Source: Cantharellus purpuraceus
Taxonomy: Eukaryota > Basidiomycota > Agaricomycetes > Cantharellales > Hydnaceae
Direction of reading: 5' to 3'
Assembly (NCBI GenBank): GCA_025174535.1
Contig: JALBUN010000034.1
Span: 766,001 to 830,000 of the forward strand
Length of the DNA: 64,000 nt
A program made the position numbers and the translations under genes. This document shows positions 11,175 through 23,110 of this stretch, in pieces. The notes beneath the pieces were generated by a model. The model was not told the origin of the DNA, did no database searches, and was given only the letters and a program-made list of their open reading frames with translations. How positions within the stretch are numbered: the stretch's first letter is position 1; the number at the start of each line of letters is the position of its first letter.

Positions 11175-14100
11175 ATGGCCTCGGCGCGGGTTATCTGGAC
11201 CTCAACACTCCTTATGCTAGCCTTGGCTGCTAGTAATGTCCAGGGACAAAGCTATACGGCTGTGCCACGGTACGCTCATGTCTTTCTTTTTTCCATCAGC
11301 ATGGTTCTCAAAATTTATTTTGCAGCTGGGGTCAAGCATCAGCCGTCATATATGACACACTGTTGATATCGGGTGGCAAGACTGACCCTCAGCACCAATA
11401 CACCTACACTTCTGCTCCAAATTCAAATGACCTCCTCGCCCTGGATCTCTCTACTTCATTCGCTCTCTCTTCTCCACCGTGGTCTTACATCTCAGGCTCA
11501 AAAAATACCTCTGCCTCACAAGGCCCTGCCGTTGCATTCCACACCCTGACACCCTATACTTCTTCTGAGCTTCTCCTTTTTGGTGGTGATTCTGGATTTA
11601 GCACCATCCAAACCAACGCCGATTCTGCATGGCTCTTGAACATCAATGACCCTGTCTCTCCGTTGTGGATATCTCAGGCAGCTGGTTGGGCTTCAGAACC
11701 CATCCGAAGGGTCTACCACGCTGCACCCTCTGCCTCAGGCGCGATTTATATACTTGGCGGCGAGAAGGCTGATGGTAGCCAGATTGCCTTTCCAGACTCA
11801 TATCTTTTCAATGCTGTGGCAGACAATGGATCTCCGGCTTTCGCTCCCCTAACTGGTACCACCAATGCTCCAGCAGGTCTCTTTGGACATGCAGCTCATG
11901 TGCTTCCTGGAGGAACCCTACTTGTGTTTGGTGGTTTCTTTTCCTCAGCTTCCACCCCGAGCACCCCTTCCCCTCTCTCTACTATATACACACTGGACAC
12001 CACCTCTGCCTCACCCACATGGTCTATTCAGAATGCAACTGGTGGGACGGTTCCCACTCCAAGACGTGGCTTTGCGTCGGCTTTGCTGAGCAATGGCAAG
12101 ATTCTTATCCATGGAGGTGCAGATGCTCCGCTGCAGACATTCTACAGCGACGGTGCTATCCTCGATACCACCCAAAACCCCATGACCTGGTCCCTCGTCA
12201 ACGCACTGTCTGACACATTAGGTCCTCGTGTCGGTCACTTTGCTGCGCCCGTTCATGGCAAAGTTCTCTTTGGCTTTGGTACGTATGTATGTGTATACGT
12301 GGTTTACCGTGAGCACTCACAGTCAGTTGCAGGTTGGGCTGGTAATGCAGCTGCAAGCGTCAGCCTCGCATTATACGATCCTGCGTCGAACACATTCCAG
12401 TCTACCTACACCCCTGCAACTACTCCAGTTTCCATTACCACCTTACCTATTTCACCCACATCACCGGGAGGTACTTACCCTACCTCTGGAGAGAATACTG
12501 GACAAGGGGGTTTAGGATCATCGACTCGTTCCGGCCATACCTCATCTCCCTCTGGGTCAGGTGGGCAAGGTGAGGACAGTGGATCGAATAACGGGTCTGC
12601 CAAGCGGGGGTCCAGCATGACAGGCATCATCGTTGGGTCTGTTTTTAGTTTTCTTGCGCTTGTTGGGCTTGTGGGGGGCGGTGTGTTTTATATTCTCAGA
12701 CAGCGGGGGCGTCATGCCTGGAGATTTGATCCTAAATACCCACCAGGAGGCGAGGGTCGCTGGAAGCTCATGTCTAAAGAAGACTCTTGGGATGCAAACC
12801 TGGGTGGTAGTCCTACGCAGCCAGGGGCGACAGTTCAGATGGCTGGGACTAGATGGCATAATCAACCCCGTCGTGGCTGGGACATACTGGGTCTCGGTGC
12901 CCTTATCGGCGCCGGAAGCGCGCATGGCACCACTGGACGCCGCCGTCTTGACATGCTCGCCGATGAGGATGTGCGACAATTTGACATAGACTATGTGCTT
13001 CATGAGGACGAGGCAGAATCGTGGGGCCATGAGAATAGATTCCCAATGGGACCGCGTAGGCAGGGTACTGGTGGGAGCTCGATCTCAATTGAGAGACGTG
13101 ACGCAAACTTGACGCGAGCTCCCTGGAGCAATGCCTGGAATGCGAGTGTCACGAGCCTCAGAAATGTTGGTGTTGCACTTGGAGTGACTGCTATGGGCTC
13201 TACTGCGCGAGAGGGAATAGGGCGGACCACAAATTCATTAGATGGATGGGAGAAAGAAAAAGTACCTCTCAATCCATTCCAGGACCCAGTTCCCCCTTTT
13301 GGCGATGATCCGGCGTGGATGAGGATCAACCCTTCAGCAGATACAGCCAATCAGATGCTTCTGGAGGATGGGGAGTCCATTACGAGTTTGAGAGTTTCCC
13401 CAAGGCCATATGCTGACCCATTCGCGGATCCTCGTGAGAATGATGCACGCACTGGGGACGTAGGTGCTGAGGACAATGAAGGTCTGCTTGGCGGATTGCA
13501 TGAGGGCACTGCAAGCGACTTGGACGAAGAGCGGTCATCACAGCGCTCACTCCCCCGATCGTTTGGCATGATGGCGTTGGCGCGTGCTAGAAGTTCACCT
13601 TCCGGTTCAGACCGGGGCGGAGGGACACCCGTCGAGTCGCAGGACACATCGTCGTTTCGAACAGCGCAGACCACCTCGGTCGCCGGCACTGGAGTAGCTT
13701 CGTCATCCACGGACCATAGCTCCAGCATCAGCTCGCCCACCTCTCCCAAAACCACGTCCATCATTGGTGCAATGGCCAAGCTTAATGTTCCAATGAACCG
13801 CTCAGACTCATGGTGGTCGCGGTTTAGCCGCACACCCTTCCTAGACCGCCACTCAACCCATGAGGCTCCTTCGAAGAACGCGGATCTGGTGGATTTCCGA
13901 GATCCAAATCCTGCTCCCTCGTTGGGTCGATTGGGGGCCATACTAGAGAGCGCACATCCAAGCCCACAAGCTTCCGAGGATTCAAACCTCCCCAGTACTT
14001 CCACGAGTGGGAATGGCACGGGCAAAGCGGCTTTAAGAAAGGCAGGCTCTGGGTATGCGCCATCAACAAAATCATCGATAAAGACGGCCAACTCGGATTT

Positions 14101-14671
14101 GATCGAAGGCATGGATGGGAGGATGGAAGTGGTGCAACGTGTGCTGTCGTTGACTTCACAGGGAACTGCTTCACCGGCGGCAACATACCTTAGCCGGGAC
14201 GATTCACACAAGTGGGCCACGTCCTCGATGGAAGCAAGTGGATCCGATGATGCACATCCACACTCGTGGACAACAGCGTCTGATGGCGAGGCTGAGTCGT
14301 TCATTGCTGAGTCTCCCACAGAAGCTACATTCACTGGGCACGGTTCACCTACCGACACACGCGCAGGAGTGTCCTCCAATACGCCTCCGCCACGGGCATC
14401 CGATCTGTCGAGCTCGAAATCCAGCCCTGTCGCACAAGAACGACTCCGCCCACCGCGTCGGACACTCACGGGTGCTGTTGCGGAACGCGTATCTGCGTAC
14501 GAGAAACGCTTGACGCAAGATGACTTCACTCAGACTCCGCGGTTCCCTGTACCCAAACCCCGCCTAAAGGAAAAACGCAGTCAAGGAGGCGGTGTAGGGT
14601 ATGGGCTCGTCCCGAAAGCACCTCTCTTCGTTGCCAATCCAGATCGAAGGGACACTTCAGGATCGACCTAA
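11175..14671 (+). CDS. Kelch-repeat transmembrane protein with long cytoplasmic tail
   Basis: Exon 1 (11175-11269) encodes a signal peptide (MASARVIWTSTLLMLALAA...). After an intron at 11270-11325 the protein continues WGQASAVIYDTLLISGGK. The outer part has five or six Kelch blades, seen as ELLLFGGDSG, AIYILGGEKADGS, TLLVFGGFFSS and KILIHGGADAP. An intron at 12279-12332 joins VLFGFG to WAGNAAASVSLALYDP. Next is a Gly/Ser-rich stalk, one membrane helix (GIIVGSVFSFLALVGLVGGG) and about 650 cytoplasmic residues of low complexity rich in Ser, Pro and acidic stretches. The 54-base second intron has no stop and keeps frame, so retention would add 18 residues. Kelch membrane proteins of this shape are common in basidiomycetes and lack a known job. 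The long tail looks like a phosphorylated scaffold, but that is a guess. Confidence 0.8.
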
Positions 14672-14900
14672 AGCAACATTGTAGACTCACATATTTTCGT
14701 TTCTTATATCTTTTCTCATTGGACCGTCATCATTATTGAGCAGGCTTCTTCAAGTATGCTCTTTCAATTTCAATGTTACGATTTTTACGACCTTTTTTTG
14801 CATGGGTACCTATTGTTTCACGATCATCTGTTGATGGATATTGTGGAGGCTCAACTACTGTATCAGGGCGTTTTCGATGGAGATGTCAGACAGATATAAT

Positions 14901-16515
14901 TTAAGATGTATGTTGTTCCAAGAAAGATGCTACTACTTTCAAGAAAGCCTGGGGGTTCTCTACCATGGGTAAATGACCAGAGTCCTCGATTACATTGAAA
15001 CATGCATCATGGACGGTTGATGAGAACCTACGCATAGAGTCCGGCAACACGCCATCCTTCGCCCCCACAACGAATAAAGCGGGGACTTCCAAGCTCGGGA
15101 GGGCGTCCCGCAGATTGTAGTCGCACAACGCATGCGCGCCGCCCTCGATGCCTGGAAGACTTGCCACCTGGACCATCCTTTCGACGGCTTGTGCTCCCAG
15201 CGTATGTACCGAAACTGGCTGGAACCACCGAGCGATGGTCTGGCGTGCCAGTTCTGCTGGTCCCGAAGGAGATGAGCGCGCGAGGGCGATGCGGGCTTCC
15301 CAGGCAGCCGTATTGGCGGGACTGGAGGCGATGTTGAAGTCTGCGCCAACAAAGCACGTGAGGCGTGTGGGGTTGTGGAGGGCAAAGTGGAGGGCTGTGA
15401 CGGCGCCGAGAGAGACGCCGATGATGGCGTGTAAGCGTGGGATATTAAGGGCCGAAATGAGGGAAAGCAGGTCCGCGGATAGGTCGGAGACTTTAGGCTC
15501 GGTAGATCCAGCCGTGGAGAGGCCGTGTCCACGAGCATCGTATCGCAATACCATATAGTTGGGAACTAGACGAGGGATGATAGAGTCCCAGATGTGCAGG
15601 TCCGTTAGCAAGGCGTTACAAAAGGCTATGGCAGGACCTGTCGGAGAGCCCTCAAGACGATAATGAAGCTTGAAGGCATCGTCCCGGGAGTAAAATGAAT
15701 CAATAATGCCGGGAGCGTCGAGGGAGAGATGGGAGAGGTGGTTGGCGAGTTTGGATATAACGCGGTGGAGAATATAAGTGCGACGAAGTGTAGGGGATTT
15801 GAGAGAGGACATGACACGCGTGCGCCAGGGGGTGGACTGAGCAGCTTTGTGAGCAGTGCCACCTAGCCCGTTTGACTTGGAATATTCGTGAATGGCAATG
15901 TAATTGACGACATCCGTCGATTCACATGATACATCAACTAACAGGCGGCTCCGGAGCCAACCTGGAACGCGGGAGAGCATGGGTATATGTTCCTTGAAGG
16001 TCACAAGTCAAATGTGAAGTTTAAAAATAAAATGATCACGGACACTACCTCCATATACCATCTTTCCAAATCTTTAGAGCAATTTTTGTGGGAGACGAGG
16101 CTCACAGTGATAGCAACACTGTCTGGTTCGGCGTTGAACTCGCCTTGTGATATAACTAGTCGATAAATGGTTCGATCAAGTACAGACATGCGGGAAATTA
16201 TGTCAACTTCACGGGGACTTCGGTGCTCCCTAAGATGTTTGTACGTGGGCTGGCTAAGGAAAGCGATATCGTCGATTTCATAGGTGGCCATCCACGGGGG
16301 AAAAAGGGCATCCGACCTTTCATATCTCAGGCCGGATTTTATGGCAGCTCTTGGGAGAAATTGTAAGTAAGGAAGGAGGACGTAGGGAATTTCTTGACGT
16401 ACAAACGCATACGTGCAGGACCATGCTCATTGTTGTACCAGTCGTGAAATTCGTCGAGGGTAACATTAGGACTGGGGTCCGTGAGGACATGAAGGATGCC
16501 CGGGACAGGAGACAT
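14901..16515 (-). CDS. Fusion of EthD-like alpha/beta-barrel repeats with alpha/beta hydrolase
   Basis: Three exons read from 16515. The N-terminal part has two ferredoxin-like dimeric-barrel segments. The first is SPVPGILHVLTDPSP...EFHDWYNNEHGPARM. The second is VAITVSLVSHKN...DLERWYMEEHIPMLSRVPG. The W(Y)xxEHxP pattern recurs as in EthD-domain proteins. The C-terminal 290 residues are an alpha/beta hydrolase resembling 3-oxoadipate enol-lactonase: RYDARGHGLS, nucleophile elbow GVSLGAVTALHFAL (Ser), acid in VGAKDGVLP (Asp) and base in DSGHLPMVENP (His). The triad is therefore complete. Joins at MRL/AAIKSG and YME/EHIP restore family motifs. It may hydrolyse a small ester or lactone in aromatic breakdown, with the barrel domain binding an aromatic ligand; this is inferred. 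It ends convergent with the Kelch gene, 229 bases apart. Confidence 0.8.
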
Positions 16516-17066
16516 GGTGAGAGCGGGTACAGAAAGACAATGTGACCCACAAACCGTGGCCTTTGGAGAAAACACAGCGGGCTCGCGGGCTATATGACGG
16601 TATATTCAGGCACACAGCGGATGCGGGCCTGTTCTCACATTCCAGATGAGGATTACAGTCGGTCACGTGAGATGAGCACCGGAATCATCAATGCATCAAG
16701 ATTTCGCATATACTTATACACGCTCGACAGACTAGGACGCACACAGACAATATTCCCGGAAAGGTTGATTACTATAACCCCGCTGCATTGCTTTCAAGAC
16801 TCGATATTAACCCAGTCGCGCAGCGAGCCGTGGTCTAACTGCTGACTTTCTTCTTGCACATCACTTGTCTGCTCATGACTAGTCGGCCATTCACATCGGC
16901 CAAATTCCAATTTGCTTCTCCTCTCTTTAAAATAACTCTATGTCATGTGCCTCGTGACCGTGTATCCAAAGCATCGCCTACGGTCTGCTTGTCCGACTTA
17001 AATAAGATGCCTCTCTGTCAGTGCCGTTCCAGGACCTTCTGAGGCTCTATAATTGCTCTTGTCAAT
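16516..17066. promoter_or_regulatory. Divergent intergenic region, hydrolase / MFS transporter
   Basis: This 551-base region lies between oppositely read genes and should hold both promoters. Short open frames exist (for example near 16854) but lack splice-compatible continuations or familiar sequence. No repeat or RNA gene is seen. Confidence 0.35.
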
Positions 17067-19270
17067 ATGTCCGACATCTCAATCAAGTCAGATATCCACA
17101 CTGATGAAGAGAAGAACTTCCACCTCAAACTGGACAAAGATGGTCTCCCCCTCATTCCTCAGCCCTCTGCTGACCCAGCAGATCCTCTGAACTGGCCCTT
17201 GAAGCTAAAGGTTTATTTAAAACACCAGTTGTTGTTTCTCTTCTACCTAACAGTTACCTCCAAGATCCTTGTCCTTGTTCAGGTATCTATTCTTGCTGCT
17301 CTTGGAACCTTAAATACCGGTACTCGATTCTTCCCCCATACATGACTTCTTCTCACTTTCATTGACATAGCGATTATCAATCCTGCATACGTTCCAATGG
17401 CTAAATCCCTTGGCATATCCACCATCGTTGCATCCTACCAGACGACTGTCGTCATTGCCTTAAACGGTGAGTATTTTGCCTCTGTACTCATTATTGGTAT
17501 TCTACGTGTCCCCAGGCATTGGGCCCTTCATATGGATCCCCCTGGCGAATGTTTACGGTCGTCGACCTATATATCTGGTGCTCAAGATTTTTTTCCATCT
17601 AGCTTACACCTGCTCAACCATCGTTGCATAGTTCACGACGCTGTTAGGATTTGCTTCGGCTCTCGGCAGCGGTTTTTCCAAAACATTCACTAACCTACTC
17701 GTTGCTCGAGTTTTCAATGGCTTTTTCCCTGTCGCCTTGAGTCTCGGTGCTGCAAGCGTGACTGATATGTTCTTCATTCATCAACGGTGAGTTGCCCCCC
17801 TATTTCCCATGAACATGGTTGGAATGCTTTTGTTCCTTCAGAGGCAGGGCAATGGGTTTCTTTACCGTCTTTCTCACCACTGGAGCCCATATAGCTCCAA
17901 TATTAGGAGGTTAGTCTAAGCTTGTTTTGATTTACTACTGGCTGACATGAGCCCCCAGGTGTCGTCGGTCAATTCTTGGGATGGCAGTGTAGAAATCTTC
18001 ATCCCCACTTCTGTTTCTGTTTAATTAACGATTTCACAGGGTGTTTTTTCCTCTCTGCCATTATGGATGGGGTTATGTTGCTTGTGATTTTTTTCTGTCT
18101 CCCTGAGACACTCTACATTCGCAACACTCAGTCTTATATCCAACAACCTACTCAACAACGTTTCACCATTTCAACATACGTACGAACACTGGCTGTCTTC
18201 CGCACATTTCCTGGGAGGTCACTCCACCTGCGCCAATTTTTTTTACCATCGCTTCGGATGGCTAGGTACCCATCCGTGCTCTTCCCCGCAATCTGTACGT
18301 GCGCCTCTCGTGCCCCCCCCTGATTCTTCCTCACCTTATACAAGATTACGGAATGGCGTACGGTTTCGGAAGCATTCTTCCCGCCGTCACAGTTTCCCAT
18401 TTGTTTTCGCAACATTTCCACTTCAGCACGCTAAACATTGGGCTAGCATATGGAGGAGCTCTGACAATTGGCGGCCTAATTGGGGAGCTTGGCGGGGGAA
18501 TGGTCGTCGATCGTATCATCAGGCGTGAAAGGCAGAGGCGAGGGGAAAATTTCGAGCCCGAAGTACGACTCAAGGCAATCTGGACTGGGGAGATCCTTGT
18601 TCCAGTCAGTTCTTCCCTTCCTCCCTCTCCCCTCCTTCCCCCCCCTCTCTTTCTTCCCCCTCTTCGAGCCATACAAGAGAATCTGCTTCTCGAGTATGCT
18701 GACCCTTCTCAGGTTGGACTTCTTATGTATGGGTTTGGAGTCCAATACAAAGTGAATTTCATGATGCCTGTGAGTTTCCCTGCAGCCTAGCTTATCCTGA
18801 AGTTATTGACGATGTTTATTTTTGAGATTGTCGCCATGGGTATCGCGATGGCAGGCGTTCAAGTCATAACCACGGTACTTAGCGTTTTGCTGCGCAACCT
18901 TCTCAATTCAACTGTTTTAATAGGTAGCTTATGTATATGCCATCGAGTGTTATCGTCAAGAAGCTAGCGATGTACGAATAATTCTTCTCAAATCGCTTGG
19001 CACTGATGAGCCGTAATCGAATAGACAGCACAACTCATCAACCTTTTCCGCCAAGAATTCGGCTTTACCTTCGCTTTCTACGCCATCCGCCTAGGTGACA
19101 AGATCGGGTATCAATTCACGTTTCTCATCTTTGCTATCATCGGAAGCGGCGTGGCCTTTGCTCCGATGGTGTGGCTCATGTTCCGTGGCAAGCAGATGCG
19201 AGAGAGACTGGGAGAACCGAAGACTCTTGATTTATTCGGTTACAGTGATGACGAAGACAACAAGCATTGA
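17067..19270 (+). CDS. Major facilitator superfamily transporter (DHA1-like)
   Basis: This is a multi-exon gene for about 500 residues with twelve expected membrane helices. The cytoplasmic start is MSDISIKSDIHTDEEKNFHL followed by DPADPLNWPLK, a motif typical of fungal DHA1/synaptic-vesicle-type MFS proteins. Helix-1 sequence resumes as VSILAALGTLNTAIINPAY. A motif-A-like loop reads IPLANVYGRRPIYL. The second half contains YGMAYGFGSILPAVTVSHLF, GLAYGGALTIGGLIGELGGG and VAMGIAMAGVQVITTVAYVY. The C-terminus is MRERLGEPKTLDLFGYSDDE. About nine introns are required, one near 18604-18714 being long and pyrimidine-rich. Transporters of this type export drugs or toxins or move small organic compounds; the substrate cannot be told. 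VTC4 follows in the same direction after 193 bases. Confidence 0.8.
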
Positions 19271-19463
19271 ATGTGCTATAGTACTGCAATATTAGTAGAT
19301 CTTGTCTAGGTAGAGAATGTAGGTATATCATTTTGAGCGCATTGATCCTTGCTGCCCAATACAAGTCGTAGATAAAATCCCCGGGCCGGGTCACGTGCGT
19401 GATCCTTGTTCCTATTCGTAGGTAAAGAGAACGCCCTCTTCGTACTAAATTGCGTCGAGCAAC

Positions 19464-22400
19464 ATGAAGTTCGGGCGTAAGATCAAGGTGCGTATTCTTC
19501 ATAGCAGAGACACAATCGCTAATGGCTGCTACAGGAGGATATGTATGGCGCGTGGCGGGACAAGTATCTGAACTACAATGGGCTCAAGACAGAGCTGAAA
19601 AGGCGCACCGTGGGACGTTCTTGGAGCGACCAGGACGAGTATGAGTTCACTCAAATTTTGGATGCTGAGCTCGAGAAAATACACAAGTTTCAAAGCGCCA
19701 AGGTTAGCGCTTTTCCAAAGCCTATGACCTTTGGTTAGCGTAAGCTTAACCGAGATCTGGACGTAGATTGAGGAGCTTTCATCCAGAATTAACAGTGCTG
19801 AGAGAGAAGTCAATAGGATGGTTGAAAATTACGAACCTGATAGCCATGAAACTAGTAGTGAGGATCGCTCACGCCAGATCGAGGCTGGACATGAAGAGGA
19901 CTACAATGTATTTGATGATATGGATGAGAGTGATGATGGCTATAGCATGGAAGATAAGTTTAGACAGCTGGAGGAAGAGGTTGCAATTCTTGTCGCAGGT
20001 AAGCAGGCTTATTATGTCTGTGACTTAGTGATTTACTCCAAGAACTCATTTTAACCTGATTAGACGTTCATGACTTAGCGCTCTACACAAAGCTTTGTTT
20101 CACTGGGTTCATCAAGTATGTTCCCGTATCATTGTCAGATTGTTATCTAACGCTGGGATCTAATTCTCGAGAATCGTCAAGAAGCATGATAAGCAAACAG
20201 GACGATCTTTAGGTCGCACCTTTATATCCGACTTCCTTGAGAAACGACCCTTTTATCGGTATGACTGGGACTTGCTCATTGTCAAGTTATCAAAATTATA
20301 CGACCTCGTCCGCACTCGGGGACATCCGGTGGAAGGAGACTCGAGTGCCGGTGGTAGCCAGAGTGCCTTTGTCCGACAAACAACAAAGTATTGGGTGCGG
20401 ATTCCTATCTGAAACTGCCGTGTGCGTGTCGCTGATCTGGATATATTCTAGGTTCATCCTGACAATTTGGTAGCACTCAAACTAGCGATTTTGCGACACC
20501 TCCCGGTTCTTGGTGCGCTTTTCTCGACCGACTTCGATTAACTTGCAAAGACTGATCATCTTACCCCAGTATTTGATAGGAACAAGGAGTTTGAAAGGCG
20601 GGATGCAGGTGAGTACATTGCTCACCAGAATGTGAGATTCTGGAATAATTGTCTCCTCTGCGAAGCGATCACTTCCATTTACTTTGATAACGAGGACCTT
20701 GAACTCTACTTGGGACGATTGGAAAAGACAGAAGGGGCAGAGGCTATACGGCTACGATGGTATGGCGATATGAGTGTCAAGCAGGTCTCCAACAACTTTC
20801 TTCTCTCCCTTCATCCCTGACAATCAGTAGGTCTTCGTTGAGCGCAAAACCCATCGCGAGGATTGGACCGGCGAGAAATCTGTCAAAGTGAGTTCTTGAT
20901 GATACTCAACACGCATCCGAAGCACCTTACAGCGCCGGTCCTAGGCACGATTCCCCATTAAAGAGGAAAACGTCAACGCTTTCCTTCGTGGGGAGTATAT
21001 CATGGATAAGGAATTCGAAGCCCTCGTTGCAAAAGGCAAAAAGACTCCCCAGGAGGTCGCGAGTATGATTCAATTAGCTAATGAGGTCCAGTATGCGGTA
21101 TTGCAAAGGAAGCTGCAACCTGGTACGTCACCTTTCTTGCATGAATCAACGACTTGTGTTTGATTCTTCATTAATTAGTCATGAGAACCTTCTATCATCG
21201 CACGGCCTTTCAGTTACCTGGGGATGCAAGAGTGCGTAATTATTATCAATCCTGGCTTCGACTGCAGCCATCGATATTTTATCAGGTCCGGATATCTCTT
21301 GATACCGAGTTGACGATGGTCCGAGAGGATAACTGGGATGGGCGAGTGAGGTCTGACGGTAATTGGAGACGAACAGATATCGGAATCGATTGGCCCTTTG
21401 AACAGTTGCCACCCGAGGATAAGGAGCTTTTCAAGTATGTTGAAATATGCGTTGCAAGTCTTTCCATATTAAAGTCAAATCTCTTCAGATACGGGGTATT
21501 GGAGGTCAAATTGCAAACGCAGATGGGACAGGAGCCTCCTAGCTGGGTGACTGAGTTAGTGAGCAGTCATCTAGTCGAGGCGGTTCCGAAATTCAGGTAT
21601 GTGACTTGATCTTGCCCTTTACTACCCCTGAATAGTTTATAGCAAATTCATACACGGATGTTCTACACTTCTTCCCCATCGTGTGGATCTGATCCCCTTC
21701 TGGCTTCCTCAAAGTAAGTATAGTTTAGCTTGATGGATGCACCCTATCGATGTGGTGCTTTCAGTGGATACGGATATCCTCAAACCCGATACTGGTGCTG
21801 CACACTTTGAGCGACCGTTATTATCCAATGTAGCAAGCAATTCTCCTCGTGCTCGAACCCCGCAGCCATACACAGAACCGCTCAGCGAGGGAGAGGAAGA
21901 TGAAGAGTTAGCTATTGACATAGCTCGGGATGAAGACAAGACTGCAGGTTTGGACCCCGTCGCTGCCACCGAAGCTATCTCCTACCGTGAAAATTTCCTA
22001 CAACAAAAGGCGCGTGAGGACGAGGAAAAGAAGAAGGGGAACGCAGGTACCCGAGAATATGATGACGACGTCTTGTCTGATGATGAGAGGACAGCCTTCT
22101 TGAAAAGAAGGAAGAGCAGTGTGACTGTGGCCACACGACCTCGAACACTGTCCATTGACCCTCTCACCCCAGCATCTTTCTTTGACAAAAGCTTCAAGAC
22201 TAGATTTTCCCGGGCACGTCAAGAACCAGACTCGGGAAGTGCACTGAATGAAGTAGAAGAACCGTCTAATGATGACAATGAACCCTCGGACCCAGACTTG
22301 TCTAGTCGGAATGGTGAAATTCAGTACCTCCGAGAGTGGAGAGGACAGGACGGGAAGAGGATCGCTGTGCCTGTTCGCATTGAACCTAAAGTGTATTTTG

Positions 22401-22815
22401 CTGCGGAGCGAACCTTCTTGGTGAGGTTTTTTGTTGTAAGGCGTCGGATCCGTTTCTCAACGTCACATAGCGCTGGTTACAATTTAGTGTGGTGATCGGG
22501 TCAATAGCGACACTGCTTTTGAACTTCATCCAGCCAGATGATACGCGTGGCTTGATCAGTGCCTCAGCCTTTACCGTGGCGTCCCTCCTTTCCATCGCTT
22601 ACTCCTGTGGTATCTTTGTGTATCGTGCATTCAAACTACGGGCAAGGGATGCTGAAGGGTTATACTACGGTATGTACTGCCAGTAGCTTGCTCCAACGAT
22701 TCATTACTTATCTGATTGGTTGGATACTCATCAAGATAAATTTGGGCCGACGGCACTTGTATTTGTGCTGTTCGCGGCTCTTGCGACAAACCTGAGTCTT
22801 CGCTGGCAGGGATAA
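19464..22815 (+). CDS. VTC4: Vacuolar transporter chaperone 4, polyphosphate polymerase
   Basis: VTC4 is the catalytic subunit of the VTC complex. It makes inorganic polyphosphate from ATP on the cytosolic side of the vacuole membrane and moves it inside. An N-terminal SPX domain ([31 protein letters not shown]) senses inositol pyrophosphates. The central VTC catalytic tunnel domain shows [61 protein letters not shown] and GVLEVKLQT, with its basic residues in place. An acidic linker with about 250 low-complexity residues follows. Then come [20 protein letters not shown] and a DUF202 membrane domain ([15 protein letters not shown] and two more helices) ending [12 protein letters not shown]. 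At least twelve introns are needed. The partner VTC1 lies about 8.7 kb downstream on the other strand. Confidence 0.93.
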
Positions 22816-23110
22816 GGGGGTGCAAGGTAACTGCCCCAGTTGATGGTATTTCACCCATAAGTAGGTTGCCATCTAAAAAAAAAAGCATGAAGTGAACACC
22901 ACAGAGCCTTTTTCATTGTTCAGTTTATACCGACTTACATCAGGTATCTACGAATATCTTGATATTCAGAAATGCCTCTTAATGGGAAGTACACCCATGC
23001 AGTAGTTGACCTCTAATCATATGGGCTACTCGGGTGTGAACGTGATAGTGAACATGCATTGTCCAATGAGATAGTCCTTGAGCTACACTGCTATATATAG
23101 CATTATCCGT

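Noticed and set aside
13351..14529. A 392-codon minus-strand open frame within the Kelch gene
   Set aside because: Antisense to the low-complexity tail of the Kelch protein; no motif and no splice signals.
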